A DNA stretch of 64,000 bases from Cryobacterium sp. PH31-O1 (GTDB lineage Bacteria > Actinomycetota > Actinomycetes > Actinomycetales > Microbacteriaceae), in NCBI RefSeq assembly GCF_030063455.1, contig NZ_JASITB010000002.1, positions 248,001-312,000 on the forward strand, written 5' to 3'. Positions 1 to 9,911 of the stretch are shown here, one piece after another. A program made the position numbers and the translations under genes. Position 1 is the first letter of the stretch, and every line of letters begins with the position of its first letter. The notes under the pieces are model-generated. The model made no database searches. It saw only the letters and a list, made by a program, of their open reading frames with translations, and was not told where the DNA came from.

Positions 1-331
1 GAACAGGGAGAAGATCCTGCACCTCAAACGGAAGCGACTGGCGAATGCGGGCCAGCGACATTTTGGGCACGCTCAGGTCGCGGGCGAGCACCCTCTGGCT
101 GCCCATTCCCAGCACGACCTGGCGAGAACGAAACCCGCCACTCGACCACAGCGCTTTGAGCGCGGCCGCGACGGTGTGCGGCTCGAGCACCTCGCCGCCG
201 CTGACGGCCCCAGGAGGCAGCGGCACCTCGTGGTAGCGCAGCACGGTGGGCCTGGTCTTGCCGGGGTTTCGAACCTCCACTGCGCGCAGATGCGCGGTAC
301 CGATATCTATTCCTACAACGCTCTGGGCCAC
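1..331 (-). CDS. pilM: PilM-type actin-like T4P assembly ATPase, cluster 1 (partial, cut by left edge)
   Basis: Only the first 110 codons are in the window. Translation from a GTG at 329-331 begins MAQSVVGIDIGTAHLRAVEV, the phosphate-1 loop of the FtsA/PilM actin-like fold. It continues with segments closely matching the two other PilM copies here (VVLGMGSQRVLARDLSVPKMS, then a LPFEVQDLLP-like stretch). An AAGGAG ribosome site lies at 340-346. PilM is cytoplasmic; it binds the N-terminal tail of PilN and links the PilN/PilO inner-membrane complex to the ATPases. The gene follows pilX of the same cluster by 32 bases, as in clusters 2 and 3, so pilN and pilO probably lie just outside the window. 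Whether this PilM is fused to PilN, as in cluster 2, cannot be seen. Confidence 0.9.
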   Translation of the reverse strand, partial: MAQSVVGIDIGTAHLRAVEVRNPGKTRPTVLRYHEVPLPPGAVSGGEVLEPHTVAAALKALWSSGGFRSRQVVLGMGSQRVLARDLSVPKMSLARIRQSLPFEVQDLLPV

Positions 332-363
332 GAGATGTTCTCCTTAATAGAGGGGTACGAAAA

Positions 364-2139
364 TCACGGAACGATCGCGCCCGTCGCGCTGAAGGCCGAG
401 CTGACTTCGACGAGACGACTGATGCCGTAAGTGGCGGCGACCGGCGACAGGTATTTCGGCGGGGCAATGTAAAGAAATCGGGGATCGTAGGTGTAGTTCT
501 TGATGTACCCATTACCGACGCCGCCCACGGTGCTGTGTACAATCCCCCGATACTTCTGGGCCAACGAGCCGTTGATGGTGAGCACACCCTGTTCACCGCC
601 ACGGTTGTAGTTCTGCACCTGCACGGTGTGGTCGAGCGAGAGCATGGCCGCGTCGATGCGCCGGTTGTCGGGCAGAATAGCGCCGCCGCCGGCCGGGCAG
701 CTGCCGCCGGCACAGACCGGGTTCCAGATCCACAGGGCGTTTTGGGCGACCAGTCCGAGCACATCGGCAGCGGCGTCCTCATAGGTGATATCGCCGGTGA
801 CGTAGACAAAATTGTCGGTAGCGACGGTCATAGTGCCCGCCAGCGTGCCCTTCACGAAGGCATCGCCGTGGCGGCACCCATACGATGTGGGCACGGAGGC
901 CACGTCTTCGTTTGCCAGCGGAAAGCCGAGGCCGTTGCCGCCGGCACAGGTGGCGGCGCTCTGGCCAACGGGCCAGGCGGTGTCGCTCGTAAAGTTGGGG
1001 TCGGCCGCCAGCAGCGGCACGCTCTGCACGAAGAGCAGGTTGGCATCGAGTACCGGTACGGTGGCCCCGACTGCGGAGCCAAGAGCCCCGGCGCCGGTTC
1101 CCGGCATGCCGCAGGCCGCCGGGGTGCTGCCCGACGTGGCCGGTTCGCCGGCAACCCGGGTGGCCTTGCTCCACGGGGAGCGGATGGTCATGGTGCCGCC
1201 GGTGTTCAGCACGATGCTGGTGGGCCCGGTATAGAGGCAGCCGGGTTCAGCGACGCCGGCATCGGTGCGGGTTTCGCCCTGCAATGACGCGTTAGTGGCG
1301 GGCATCGCGATGACCGGGCTGTTCTGGGGCGGTCCACCATTGAAAACCTGGCCACCGCAGGGCGATCCGTTGGAGTTTTCGCGCCGATAGTTGACCCCGG
1401 GCAGCGCCGGATTGCCCGTGGTCACCCTGCCATTAAAGGTGGCGTCGCAGACCCGAAGGGTGTCGTTCGAGTGCACCGGGCCATTCACCACGTCGCCACC
1501 ACCGAACGCAACGTCGCTACACACTGTGGAGCCGCCCGCCGGCGACGGTCGGCCCGCCCACGCGTAGGTGTTTGCGCACCCTGCAGCGGTGACACCGCTC
1601 TGGGCCGGATCCTGAATCTCGTACATTGTGAAGTACAGATAGTCGATGAACCCAGCCTGCCTGAGGTTTGCCACAACACTGCGCGTTTTAGTTCCAACTC
1701 GACCGGTTGAGCGGATGCGCAGCACTCCCGACGACGAGTACGCCGAGTTATCGACCTCGTAACGAAAAGACGCGGTGCCGTCGCTGCCGGCGACACGTGC
1801 CCAGCCGCCGGCGGCACCGACCTCGAAGGCTGGGTTCGCCACGGTGGGAGCGGTGAGGGTGCTGCCGACGCTGAAGGCTGCCGCGGAATTGCCGAACCGG
1901 TAGTAGGTGTTGTCGTTGGCCAGTCGGCTCTCGTATTCATCAACACCGGCGTAGGCGGCGGCCATGGCGCCGTTCCAGTTCTGATCACCGGTGGCTTTAA
2001 GGCTGCCGCTGACCGAGAAGGTCATGGCGGTGGCAACCAGGGTGAGCAGTACGAGGCCGATTCCGATCACAACGAGCAGGGCGGCTCCGCGCTCGGGCTG
2101 TGCCTGAGGCGCGAGACGTCGACCGATGCCGCCCATCAT
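364..2139 (-). CDS. pilX: PilX-like large minor pilin, cluster 1
   Basis: 591 residues. A short basic leader is followed by RGAALLVVIGIGLVLLTL (about residues 18-35), the PilX_N-type membrane helix. It lacks the FTLIE box of the major pilins. A long secreted region follows, rich in Gly, Asn, Thr and Cys pairs (for example C-A-G-G-S-C), suggesting a disulfide-stabilised beta-rich adhesin-like head. It occupies the same place as the 507- and 537-residue PilX proteins of clusters 2 and 3 but shares little with them beyond the N-terminal helix. The start overlaps the pilW stop as ATGA, so translation is probably coupled. Role in priming or tipping the pilus is inferred from family and position. 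Confidence 0.8.
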   Translation of the reverse strand: MMGGIGRRLAPQAQPERGAALLVVIGIGLVLLTLVATAMTFSVSGSLKATGDQNWNGAMAAAYAGVDEYESRLANDNTYYRFGNSAAAFSVGSTLTAPTVANPAFEVGAAGGWARVAGSDGTASFRYEVDNSAYSSSGVLRIRSTGRVGTKTRSVVANLRQAGFIDYLYFTMYEIQDPAQSGVTAAGCANTYAWAGRPSPAGGSTVCSDVAFGGGDVVNGPVHSNDTLRVCDATFNGRVTTGNPALPGVNYRRENSNGSPCGGQVFNGGPPQNSPVIAMPATNASLQGETRTDAGVAEPGCLYTGPTSIVLNTGGTMTIRSPWSKATRVAGEPATSGSTPAACGMPGTGAGALGSAVGATVPVLDANLLFVQSVPLLAADPNFTSDTAWPVGQSAATCAGGNGLGFPLANEDVASVPTSYGCRHGDAFVKGTLAGTMTVATDNFVYVTGDITYEDAAADVLGLVAQNALWIWNPVCAGGSCPAGGGAILPDNRRIDAAMLSLDHTVQVQNYNRGGEQGVLTINGSLAQKYRGIVHSTVGGVGNGYIKNYTYDPRFLYIAPPKYLSPVAATYGISRLVEVSSAFSATGAIVP

Positions 2140-2819
2140 GGCCCCACCATGGCGAAGCGAACATTGGGCATGCCCACGGTGTTGCTGAGGGTAACCGCGC
2201 TGCGCGCATCCGTTGCGCTGGTCTGCACCGTGAGATTTACGGTGACGGTGACGATACTGCGAAGCTGCACCGGGGTGGGCGCGATATCAAGAGGCAGGAT
2301 GCTGCCCGCCGAGTCGGTAAGGCTGAACAGGGGTGGGCCGCTGCCCTCCGGCGCGACGGTCTGGGCGAGGATGCGGGTGGAGAGCGGCGTGCTGGCGAAG
2401 CTGAAGAGCCCACCGGCGAGGGGAACCGACGGCCACCGCGTCTCGACCAGGCGGCGCTCGGCGTCGACCTCGAGACGAATCTTCACCGGTTGCTGCGTCG
2501 AAAGGCCGAGATTGACGTAGGCGAACAGGGTAAGCGATTCATTCGTTGCCGCCGCGATAGCCGGGTCGGCGAGCGCGGGACTCGCCACCGGGTTGGCCGT
2601 GGCGGCGCGAATGGACCGCGCCATGGCATTCATACCGTTCGACGCTTCTCGGGTATTCGCACCAAGCGCCGAAGCCGAACCGAGCGAGCGAGTGGCGCTC
2701 ACATACAGGCCAGAGATCATGACGAGACACACTCCGAGCAGCACCACCGAGACGAGCAGTTCAACAAGCGACAGGCCACTCTCGACGTTGTCAGCTCGCA
2801 GCGTGCGCCAGCGCGTCAC
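2136..2819 (-). CDS. pilW: PilW-like prepilin, cluster 1
   Basis: 227 residues from a GTG that overlaps the upstream stop as GTGA. The leader ends in ES-G followed by LSLVELLVSVVLLG, a type IV prepilin cleavage site with the conserved Glu at mature position 5. The rest is a periplasm-type pilin body with a predicted beta sheet and no obvious repeats. An upstream open extension to about 3224 in the same frame runs through pilV and has no ribosome site, so it was not used. Family knowledge says PilW-like minor pilins join PilV and PilX in an initiating complex. The assignment as PilW rather than another GspJ-like pilin rests on gene order. Confidence 0.8.
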   Translation of the reverse strand: MTRWRTLRADNVESGLSLVELLVSVVLLGVCLVMISGLYVSATRSLGSASALGANTREASNGMNAMARSIRAATANPVASPALADPAIAAATNESLTLFAYVNLGLSTQQPVKIRLEVDAERRLVETRWPSVPLAGGLFSFASTPLSTRILAQTVAPEGSGPPLFSLTDSAGSILPLDIAPTPVQLRSIVTVTVNLTVQTSATDARSAVTLSNTVGMPNVRFAMVGP

Positions 2820-4228
2820 GGGGTCACCACCGTTCGCGGGTCGAGGGTGAGCACGGCTCCCGCCGTTCCCTTGGTGAGCAGGGCGAGGCTCGCCGCCGCG
2901 ACCGGAGTGGTCTGCGAGCCACTCGTCGGGCCGGAGTACAGGGCAAAGGAGCCAAACGGCAGGCCAAGCTGGGCGGGGCCGGCCGGAAGCGGCCCGAACG
3001 TATACACGGTCGCCAGCGCGCAGCCGGGGTCGTCGGGCGCTGCGCCGGCAGGCTGGGACACTGCCCGCAGGTATTGCCCATCGAGGCCCGAGACGGTGAA
3101 CACCCCGAGCGGTACATTCACGCTCGCGGTTGCACCGGGCAGGGTGGCGACCTGCGCTGCTGCCGGGCCGATTGCGCCGTCGGCGGCCGGGGTAGTCCAC
3201 GCGGCCGGGTCCACCGAAACGCACCCGAGGGTGGCGGGTGTCGCGGGGATGGTGGGGGTGGGCGCCACATAGCTGCCGGCGAACACCTGGTAGCCGGACG
3301 CAAACGGGTGCAACTGAAAGTTTTGAGTCGTGGCCACGCCAATATGTGCCGGGGTGTATGCCGCGTAGGTGCTGCGCCAGGTCGTGTGCAGGTTGCTCGG
3401 CAGCAGGGTGGTTCCCGTCGTCACGTTGGTGGCGTAGTTGGCCGTGACGGTGCCGGCGAGGTCATAGGCGAAGGCAACGGATGCCGCAGCGCCGGCCACC
3501 ACCCCCACTGTCATCGTGGAGGTGGTCGTCTGGTTCTTATCGACAAAATTGGGGCGCGCCACGCTGACGTCGTAGGTGCCTGGCTTGACCTTGAGCAGGT
3601 AGCTGCAGCCCTGGGCATCCGTTACCGGCGGGGCGAAGGCGAGGGTCTGGGCGCCGTTGGGCACCGCGTTGGGGACGGCTGAAATGGCTACTCCATCGGC
3701 ACCGCTACCGGCAGCGGTGAGGACCGAGACGAGGACTGTGCCGAGGGTGGGGTCGTTGATGCGGCTGCCGGGCGCCAGGGCGCTGTCGGCACGTACCACC
3801 GGGGTCGAGGCGCGCATGCTGTTCCAGGTAACCGTGACGTTGACGTGGCGGTAGCGCAGCTGACCGCCGCCGGAGCCACAGGTGCCGTCGACTCCGCTGG
3901 AGGTTTCCCACGCGGTCGCGCGGCGCACGGTGAAGGTGGTGCCGTTCTGTACGACGGTACTGTCGCGGTCGAGCACGCTGAACACGTCGCCCGCCGATCG
4001 GGCCAGGTCGATCTCCTCGGCCGCGAGGTTGGTGGCGACTTCGCGCGATCGGGCATCGTTGCTGAGGTAGAGCGAGGTGACGATGCCATAGCCAACGCCA
4101 ACAGCGATGATGGCGAAGATCATCATGGCCACGAGAACTTCAATGAGACTGATACCGGCGTCGTTGCCGTTGCTACCGGCGGCGTTTCGGGCTAAGCGGC
4201 GGCCCACGTGAAGGAGCAGGGTATTCAC
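2816..4228 (-). CDS. pilV: PilV-like minor pilin with large C-terminal region, cluster 1
   Basis: 470 residues from a GTG at 4226-4228 with AAGGAGG five bases upstream. An ATG eight codons earlier (4252) has no such site. The prepilin box is DA-G then ISLIEVLVAMMIFAIIAVG at about residues 27-45. After a usual pilin-sized body there are some 300 further residues. These include a segment resembling a carboxypeptidase-regulatory-like beta sandwich (CSYLLKVKPGTYDVSVARP) and repeated hydrophobic beta strands with Cys. PilV of clusters 2 and 3 is only 136-138 residues, so the extra part is specific to this pilus and may be a tip adhesin. Function of the added region is inferred. Confidence 0.8.
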   Translation of the reverse strand: MNTLLLHVGRRLARNAAGSNGNDAGISLIEVLVAMMIFAIIAVGVGYGIVTSLYLSNDARSREVATNLAAEEIDLARSAGDVFSVLDRDSTVVQNGTTFTVRRATAWETSSGVDGTCGSGGGQLRYRHVNVTVTWNSMRASTPVVRADSALAPGSRINDPTLGTVLVSVLTAAGSGADGVAISAVPNAVPNGAQTLAFAPPVTDAQGCSYLLKVKPGTYDVSVARPNFVDKNQTTTSTMTVGVVAGAAASVAFAYDLAGTVTANYATNVTTGTTLLPSNLHTTWRSTYAAYTPAHIGVATTQNFQLHPFASGYQVFAGSYVAPTPTIPATPATLGCVSVDPAAWTTPAADGAIGPAAAQVATLPGATASVNVPLGVFTVSGLDGQYLRAVSQPAGAAPDDPGCALATVYTFGPLPAGPAQLGLPFGSFALYSGPTSGSQTTPVAAASLALLTKGTAGAVLTLDPRTVVTP

Positions 4229-4351
4229 AAGAGCCTCCTTCGCGAGATTCAAGGTGAGCGAGAACCGGGCGGCCGGGGCGACCCGAAGGCCTACCCCGGC
4301 TCACGCCGATTGAAATTTGAAGCAGTGCCGTGATGTGAAGCGCGGCTGCCG

Positions 4352-4382
4352 GCGGATGCTGCGGCCGGGCCGGCGCATCCGC
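4352..4382 (-). repeat. Hairpin between major pilin and pilV, cluster 1
   Basis: Perfect 8-bp stem GCGGATGC / GCATCCGC (4352-4359 and 4375-4382) with a 15-base GC-rich loop, beginning seven bases after the pilA stop codon. There is no T-run, so it is more likely a partial terminator or RNA-stability hairpin than a strong terminator. Comparable hairpins follow the major pilin in clusters 2 and 3. Confidence 0.55.
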
Positions 4383-4389
4383 TACCCGA

Positions 4390-4842
4390 CTACCAGGTGC
4401 AGGTCGCGGGAGCAGCGGTGGTGGCGTTGTTGGTGATGCCGCGCGACTCGGTCACGTAGTACTTGGCCGTGGTTGAACTGGTGGCGCCGATGCAGAAGGT
4501 CGTCGCGCTGAGATTCTTGTAGCTGATCGAGGATGTGTTCGGACCCTTGGTGTAGCCGTAGCTGGTAGCCCCGGTGATCGACGCAATATCGGCGGCGGTG
4601 GCCGGCATGGTACCGGTCTCGGTCTGCACGGCGATGATGGCGGTCTTCGCGTTGGCGAGGTCGCTCTTGACGCTTGCGTCCTTGGCGTTGTTCTGCACAC
4701 CCAGATAGACCGGGATGGCGATGGCCGCGAGAATTCCGATGATGATCACGACGACGAGCAGCTCGATCAGCGTGAACCCTCTCTGGTTCTCGGTGAAGCG
4801 TGCGCGGCGCAGGTTGAGGGAAGCGAGCAGGCGAGTAATCAT
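4390..4842 (-). CDS. pilA: Major type IV pilin, cluster 1
   Basis: 150 residues. The leader of 22 residues ends in NQR-G, followed by FTLIELLVVVIIIGILAAIA, a textbook class IVa prepilin site with Phe+1 and Glu+5. The mature pilin of about 128 residues contains two Cys near the C terminus (F-C-I-G and the final C-T-W), expected to close the D-region disulfide loop; the major pilins of clusters 2 and 3 have none. It is the first gene after a terminator and has its own upstream region, which fits high, separate expression of a structural subunit. The ribosome site before ATG 4842 is weak. Confidence 0.93.
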   Translation of the reverse strand: MITRLLASLNLRRARFTENQRGFTLIELLVVVIIIGILAAIAIPVYLGVQNNAKDASVKSDLANAKTAIIAVQTETGTMPATAADIASITGATSYGYTKGPNTSSISYKNLSATTFCIGATSSTTAKYYVTESRGITNNATTAAPATCTW

Positions 4843-4917
4843 GGAGTGTCCATTCGGGTTGGAGTGGGTGATGCGAAAGCGAGCCGGGTAAGGACTCGTG
4901 ATGCCGTGCGGTGTTTT

Positions 4918-4939
4918 TTCGATCGAGGGTGCGATCGAA
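4918..4939. promoter_or_regulatory. Inverted repeat in the pilA1 leader region
   Basis: TTCGATCG (4918-4925) and CGATCGAA (4932-4939) form a perfect 8-bp inverted repeat with a 6-base spacer, 76 bases upstream of the pilA start and next to a T6 run. It could be an operator dyad or a hairpin in the pilA mRNA leader. No protein is assigned. The 4843-5066 stretch also holds GGGGTATT (4995-5002), a motif shared with the other pilus-related promoter regions. Confidence 0.45.
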
Positions 4940-5066
4940 GCTTCAGATTAGGGGCGAGATTTTCTCAAGCACGACCCACATTTGCGGGTGATTTGGGGTA
5001 TTCCCCACCCCCATAACGAACGCCACCCAGACGGGGGTTAACCTGCCGTCTTTCGGGCACGCCAAA

Positions 5067-5086
5067 CGCCCCGCCAGGGCGGGGGC
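5067..5086 (-). terminator. Rho-independent terminator after pilC1
   Basis: On the minus strand a GC stem (GCCCCCGCC pairing with GGCGGGG, very short loop) is followed by CGTTTGG, 17 bases after the pilC stop. It separates the pilB-pilT-pilC unit from pilA and the minor pilins, so the pilin operon needs its own promoter in 4843-5066. Confidence 0.6.
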
Positions 5087-5102
5087 ATCGGGCAGGCAGG
5101 GA

Positions 5103-6331
5103 CTACTTGATCATGCTGGCAATGCTGAAGATGGGCAGGTACAGGGCAACGACCATGCCGCCAATAACCACGCCGAGAAAGGCAATCAGCAGGGGCTCAA
5201 TCATGGCGGTGAGCTGCTCGGTCGCGGCATGCACCTCCTGGTCGTAGAAGTCTGCGACCTTGTCGAGCATGATCTGCAGCGTGCCGGCGTCCTCTCCCAC
5301 CGCGATCATCTGCGTGACCATGGCCGGAAAGACCGCGTGTTCGGCCAGCGGTGCCGAGATGGGCTGCCCCTGGCGCACCGCGTCGGCCACCTCCACCAGT
5401 GCGTGCTGGATGGCCCAGTTGCCGCTGGTCTCACCCACAATCTTGAGTGCCTCCAGAATGGGCACTCCGGCGCCAAGCATGTTGGCAAAGTTGCGACTGA
5501 ACCGCGCCACCGAGATTTTCTTCTGCAGGGCACCGAACACCGGCAGCTTTAACCGCAGCGGGTCGAGCCGACTGCGAACACGATCGGTGTGCTTGTTGCG
5601 CCGCCACCACACGCTGAACGCAGCGACCAGCACCAGGCCGATGGGCACGACGAACACCATTGACTGCGACAGCGTCACGAGCAACTGGGTGGGCAGCGGC
5701 AGCGCGCCGCCGAGGCCGGCAAACATGTCCTGAAAAATGGGAACGATGAAGATCAGCATGATCATCACGGCCGCAACCGACATCGACAGCACGATCACCG
5801 GGTAGGTCATGGCCGACTTGATAGTGCCGCGCAGCTTGACCTCCTTTTCAAAGTTCTCGGCAATCGAGTTGAGCGCCCGGTCCAGAAAGCCTCCGGTTTC
5901 ACCGGCCCGCACCATGTTGATCATGATCGGCGGAAAGGTGAGCGGATGTTGCCCCAGCGCCTGCGAGATAGACTGCCCGGTCTCGACGTCGGCGACCACC
6001 GCCACAAGCACCGCGGTGAGGGGTTTGCTCTCGGTCTGTTCCGAGAGGATGCTCAGCGTGCGCAGCAGCGACAGCCCCGACCCGATCATGGTCGCGAACT
6101 GTCGACTCATGATGGCGAGGTCTTTGAGACTGACTCCCCGGTGAAAGCCCGAAAACTGGAGCGAGCGGGAAAGCCCGGTTGCCGCCGGTACCTCGGCGAT
6201 GGTCATCGGTGCGATGCCCTGGGCGTTGAGGTGGCTCGCCACGAGCGCCGGGGTAAGGGCATCCAGCTGCCCCTTCACGTTCTTGCCGGCGCTGGTGCGC
6301 CCGGTGTAGGTGTACGCGAGCGTGCTGGGCA

Positions 6332-6332
<1 letters not shown>
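5103..6332 (-). CDS. pilC: PilC platform protein, cluster 1
   Basis: 409 residues, the usual PilC/GspF length. It has two T2SSF domains (about 70-193 and 273-396), each with the helical bundle and hydrophobic helices of the family: PVIVLSMSVAAVMIMLIFIVP at about 175-195, a second around 220-240, and LIAFLGVVIGGMVVALYLPIF near the C terminus. PilC is the membrane platform through which PilB and PilT add or remove pilin. Its ATG overlaps the pilT stop by one base (TGATG), implying coupled translation. It shares near-identical length and motif order with the PilC proteins at 16.4 and 48.3 kb. Confidence 0.95.
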
Positions 6333-7819
<1,487 letters not shown>

Positions 7820-7873
7820 GGAATAGTCCTTCTCGGAGCAATTAGGTCGGGTACACATTGCGATGGAGCCGGT

Positions 7874-7912
7874 TGTGCGGGTAAGGCTGTGCTGTAACGC
7901 TGTGCGGGTAAG
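7874..7912. repeat. Short direct repeat in pilB1-pilT1 gap
   Basis: TGTGCGGGTAAG occurs at 7874-7885 and again at 7901-7912, with a degenerate copy (CTGTGCTGTAACGC) between. The 135-base gap between pilB and pilT is unusual because the two genes overlap or nearly abut in clusters 2 and 3. No promoter is evident. Confidence 0.5.
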
Positions 7913-7954
7913 ACTGTTGGGCACGGCTGTCGCGTCGGGCGGCCGAAATCGAAT

Positions 7955-9649
7955 TCAGGCGACGACGCGCAAAATCTCGTCGATCGTCGTCAGGCCCAGC
8001 TGCACTTTCTGCCAGCCGTCCTGCCGTAGGGTGATCATTCCCTCGGAGCGAGCGACCCGGCCAATTTCGGTGCTCGAAGCGCGGGCCACGGCCAGTCGTT
8101 CAATCTCTTCGGTGACTGTCATGACCTCGTGAATAGCGATTCGGCCGCGGTAGCCCGTGTGGGAACAGTGCGGGCATCCGTTTGCCTGAAACAGCATGGC
8201 AGGCGGTACAGCGGCAGGCACCGAGCCCGCTTCCGCGGAAGGCTGGCCCATAAAGTTCACGCTGGCGAGATAGGCGGCGCTGTGCTCGGCTGGAGTTTTG
8301 CACCGATCGCAGAGCCGCCGGGCCAGCCGTTGGGCCACGACGCAGTCCAGCGCGCTGCCCACGAGAAAGGGTTCGATGCCCATCTCGACGAGGCGGGTGA
8401 TGGCGCTCGGGGCATCGTTGGTGTGCAGGGTTGACAGTACGAGGTGGCCGGTGAGCGATGCCTCGATGGCGATCTGGGCGGTCTCCCCGTCGCGAATCTC
8501 CCCGACCAGAATGACGTCGGGGTCGCACCGCAGTATGGCGCGCAGCGAGCTCGCAAAGGTGAGGCCGGCCTTGGTGTTCACCTGGATCTGGCTGATGCCC
8601 GGCATGCGATACTCCACCGGGTCTTCCACGGTAATGACGTTGATCTGCGGTCGGGCGATGGTGTTGACGGTCGTGTACAGCGTCGTGGACTTGCCCGAGC
8701 CCGTGGGACCGGTGACCAAAATCATGCCGTACGGCTTGGTGTACGACCTCTGAAATGCCGCCTGGTTAGCATCGAGCAGGTTGAGGTCGCCGAGGCTCAG
8801 GCTCGTGGAAGAGTTGTCGAGAATGCGCATGACAATTTTTTCGCCCCACACCGTGGGCAGTGTCGCTACGCGCAGGTCAATCTTTCGCCCTTCGTGGGTG
8901 ACCGACATGCGCCCGTCCTGGGGTTTGCGCCGCTCGGCAATATCGATATCGGCCATGATTTTCAGCCGGGAGATCACACCGTTCTGGGTGCTCTTGGCGG
9001 CGCTGTGCATTTCGTGCAGCACGCCATCGATGCGATACCGCACGTCAAGGTGGTGCTCCCCCGGCTCAATGTGAATGTCGGAGGCACGGTCTTGAATGGC
9101 CTGGCTCACGATCACATTCACAAATCGCACGATCGGCGCCTCATCAACCGCGTCGGCGGCGCCAAACGCGACGGCCGTAATGGGGGCCTGTTCTTCTACC
9201 AGCGATGTCGACAGATCGCTGAGTTCATCATCCGCGCGGTAATAGCGCATGATCGCGGCGCGCAGGTCAGCCCGCTCGACCACGACCGGGGTCACCGGCA
9301 AGTGGGCTGCAGCCCGCACGTCGTCGAGGGCGAACACGTTTCCCGGGTCGACCATGGCCAGGGTGAGGTGGCCGTTGACGACGTTCAGCGGCAGCACCTC
9401 GTGCCGGTTGCAGAGAGCTGCGGTCGCCAGGGCTAGGGCAGTGCGTTCCACAACAAAATCAAGTAGCTGCACGAAGGGCAGCCCGATTTGCTCTGCCCGC
9501 GCGCGGGCGAACTGCACCTCGGAGACGATGCCCTGGTCGACGAGAGCGCGCACGGCGCGGTCGTCGGCCGGGTCACCGGCGCGCAGCGAATCGAGTTCTT
9601 CGATGGGCAATTCGCCGTGCAGAATGAGAATTTCGGTCAGAGTGGTCAT
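7955..9649 (-). CDS. pilB: PilB extension ATPase, cluster 1
   Basis: 564 residues, typical of PilB/GspE. The N-terminal 150 residues form a T2SSE_N/MshEN-like region with two helix-strand units (TEILILHGELP and ALVDQGIVSE). The ATPase core has Walker A GPTGSGKST near residue 313, the Asp box TVEDPVEY, Walker B ILVGEIRD and His box STLHTNDAPSA. The tetracysteine zinc motif is present (C-D-R-C, then C-P-H-C about 50 residues later), which separates PilB from PilT. It drives pilin polymerisation through PilC. ATG 9649 has GGGAG eight bases upstream. First gene of the cluster 1 pilB-pilT-pilC unit. Confidence 0.96.
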   Translation of the reverse strand: MTTLTEILILHGELPIEELDSLRAGDPADDRAVRALVDQGIVSEVQFARARAEQIGLPFVQLLDFVVERTALALATAALCNRHEVLPLNVVNGHLTLAMVDPGNVFALDDVRAAAHLPVTPVVVERADLRAAIMRYYRADDELSDLSTSLVEEQAPITAVAFGAADAVDEAPIVRFVNVIVSQAIQDRASDIHIEPGEHHLDVRYRIDGVLHEMHSAAKSTQNGVISRLKIMADIDIAERRKPQDGRMSVTHEGRKIDLRVATLPTVWGEKIVMRILDNSSTSLSLGDLNLLDANQAAFQRSYTKPYGMILVTGPTGSGKSTTLYTTVNTIARPQINVITVEDPVEYRMPGISQIQVNTKAGLTFASSLRAILRCDPDVILVGEIRDGETAQIAIEASLTGHLVLSTLHTNDAPSAITRLVEMGIEPFLVGSALDCVVAQRLARRLCDRCKTPAEHSAAYLASVNFMGQPSAEAGSVPAAVPPAMLFQANGCPHCSHTGYRGRIAIHEVMTVTEEIERLAVARASSTEIGRVARSEGMITLRQDGWQKVQLGLTTIDEILRVVA

Positions 9650-9736
9650 GCTAAAGGCTCCCTCGGGTAGGGATTGGAGGTGCGCAACCGTTGGGCCGGG
9701 TGATCCGAATGGGTGGTTCGGTGCCTTCGAGTTGTG

Positions 9737-9765
9737 CGTGTGCGGTAACGCTAGCGACGCACACG
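9737..9765. repeat. Hairpin upstream of pilB1
   Basis: CGTGTGCG (9737-9744) and CGCACACG (9758-9765) make a perfect 8-bp stem with a 13-base loop in the 262-base gap between pilO2 and pilB1. It has no T-run on either strand. It may mark the boundary of clusters 2 and 1, as a weak terminator or part of the pilB1 leader. Confidence 0.4.
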
Positions 9766-9851
9766 ACGCCGGGGTAGTCCCGTGATCTGGGGGTCTTGCC
9801 TACGGGCTCCGTGGCGGAGTGCTCCCTGCCAGGGTGTTATGGAACGGGTGC

Positions 9852-9896
9852 TACCGGACGAGGTGCAACGGGGCGAGGTGCAACGGGACGAGGTGC
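9852..9896. repeat. 15-bp tandem repeats just downstream of pilO2
   Basis: Three consecutive degenerate copies of a 15-base unit, read on the minus strand as GCACCTCG-Y-CC-S-GT-W, start 16 bases after the pilO stop codon. They have no reading-frame significance. This and the repeat near 7.9 kb suggest local slippage or recombination at the cluster 2/cluster 1 junction. Confidence 0.6.
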
Positions 9897-9911
9897 TAGC
9901 GCGGCGCAGCG

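Noticed and set aside
7955-9649. c-di-GMP binding by the PilB N-terminal (MshEN) domains.
   Set aside because: Two MshEN-like units are visible, but the key RLGxxL arginine pattern is not, so binding is not supported by the sequence.
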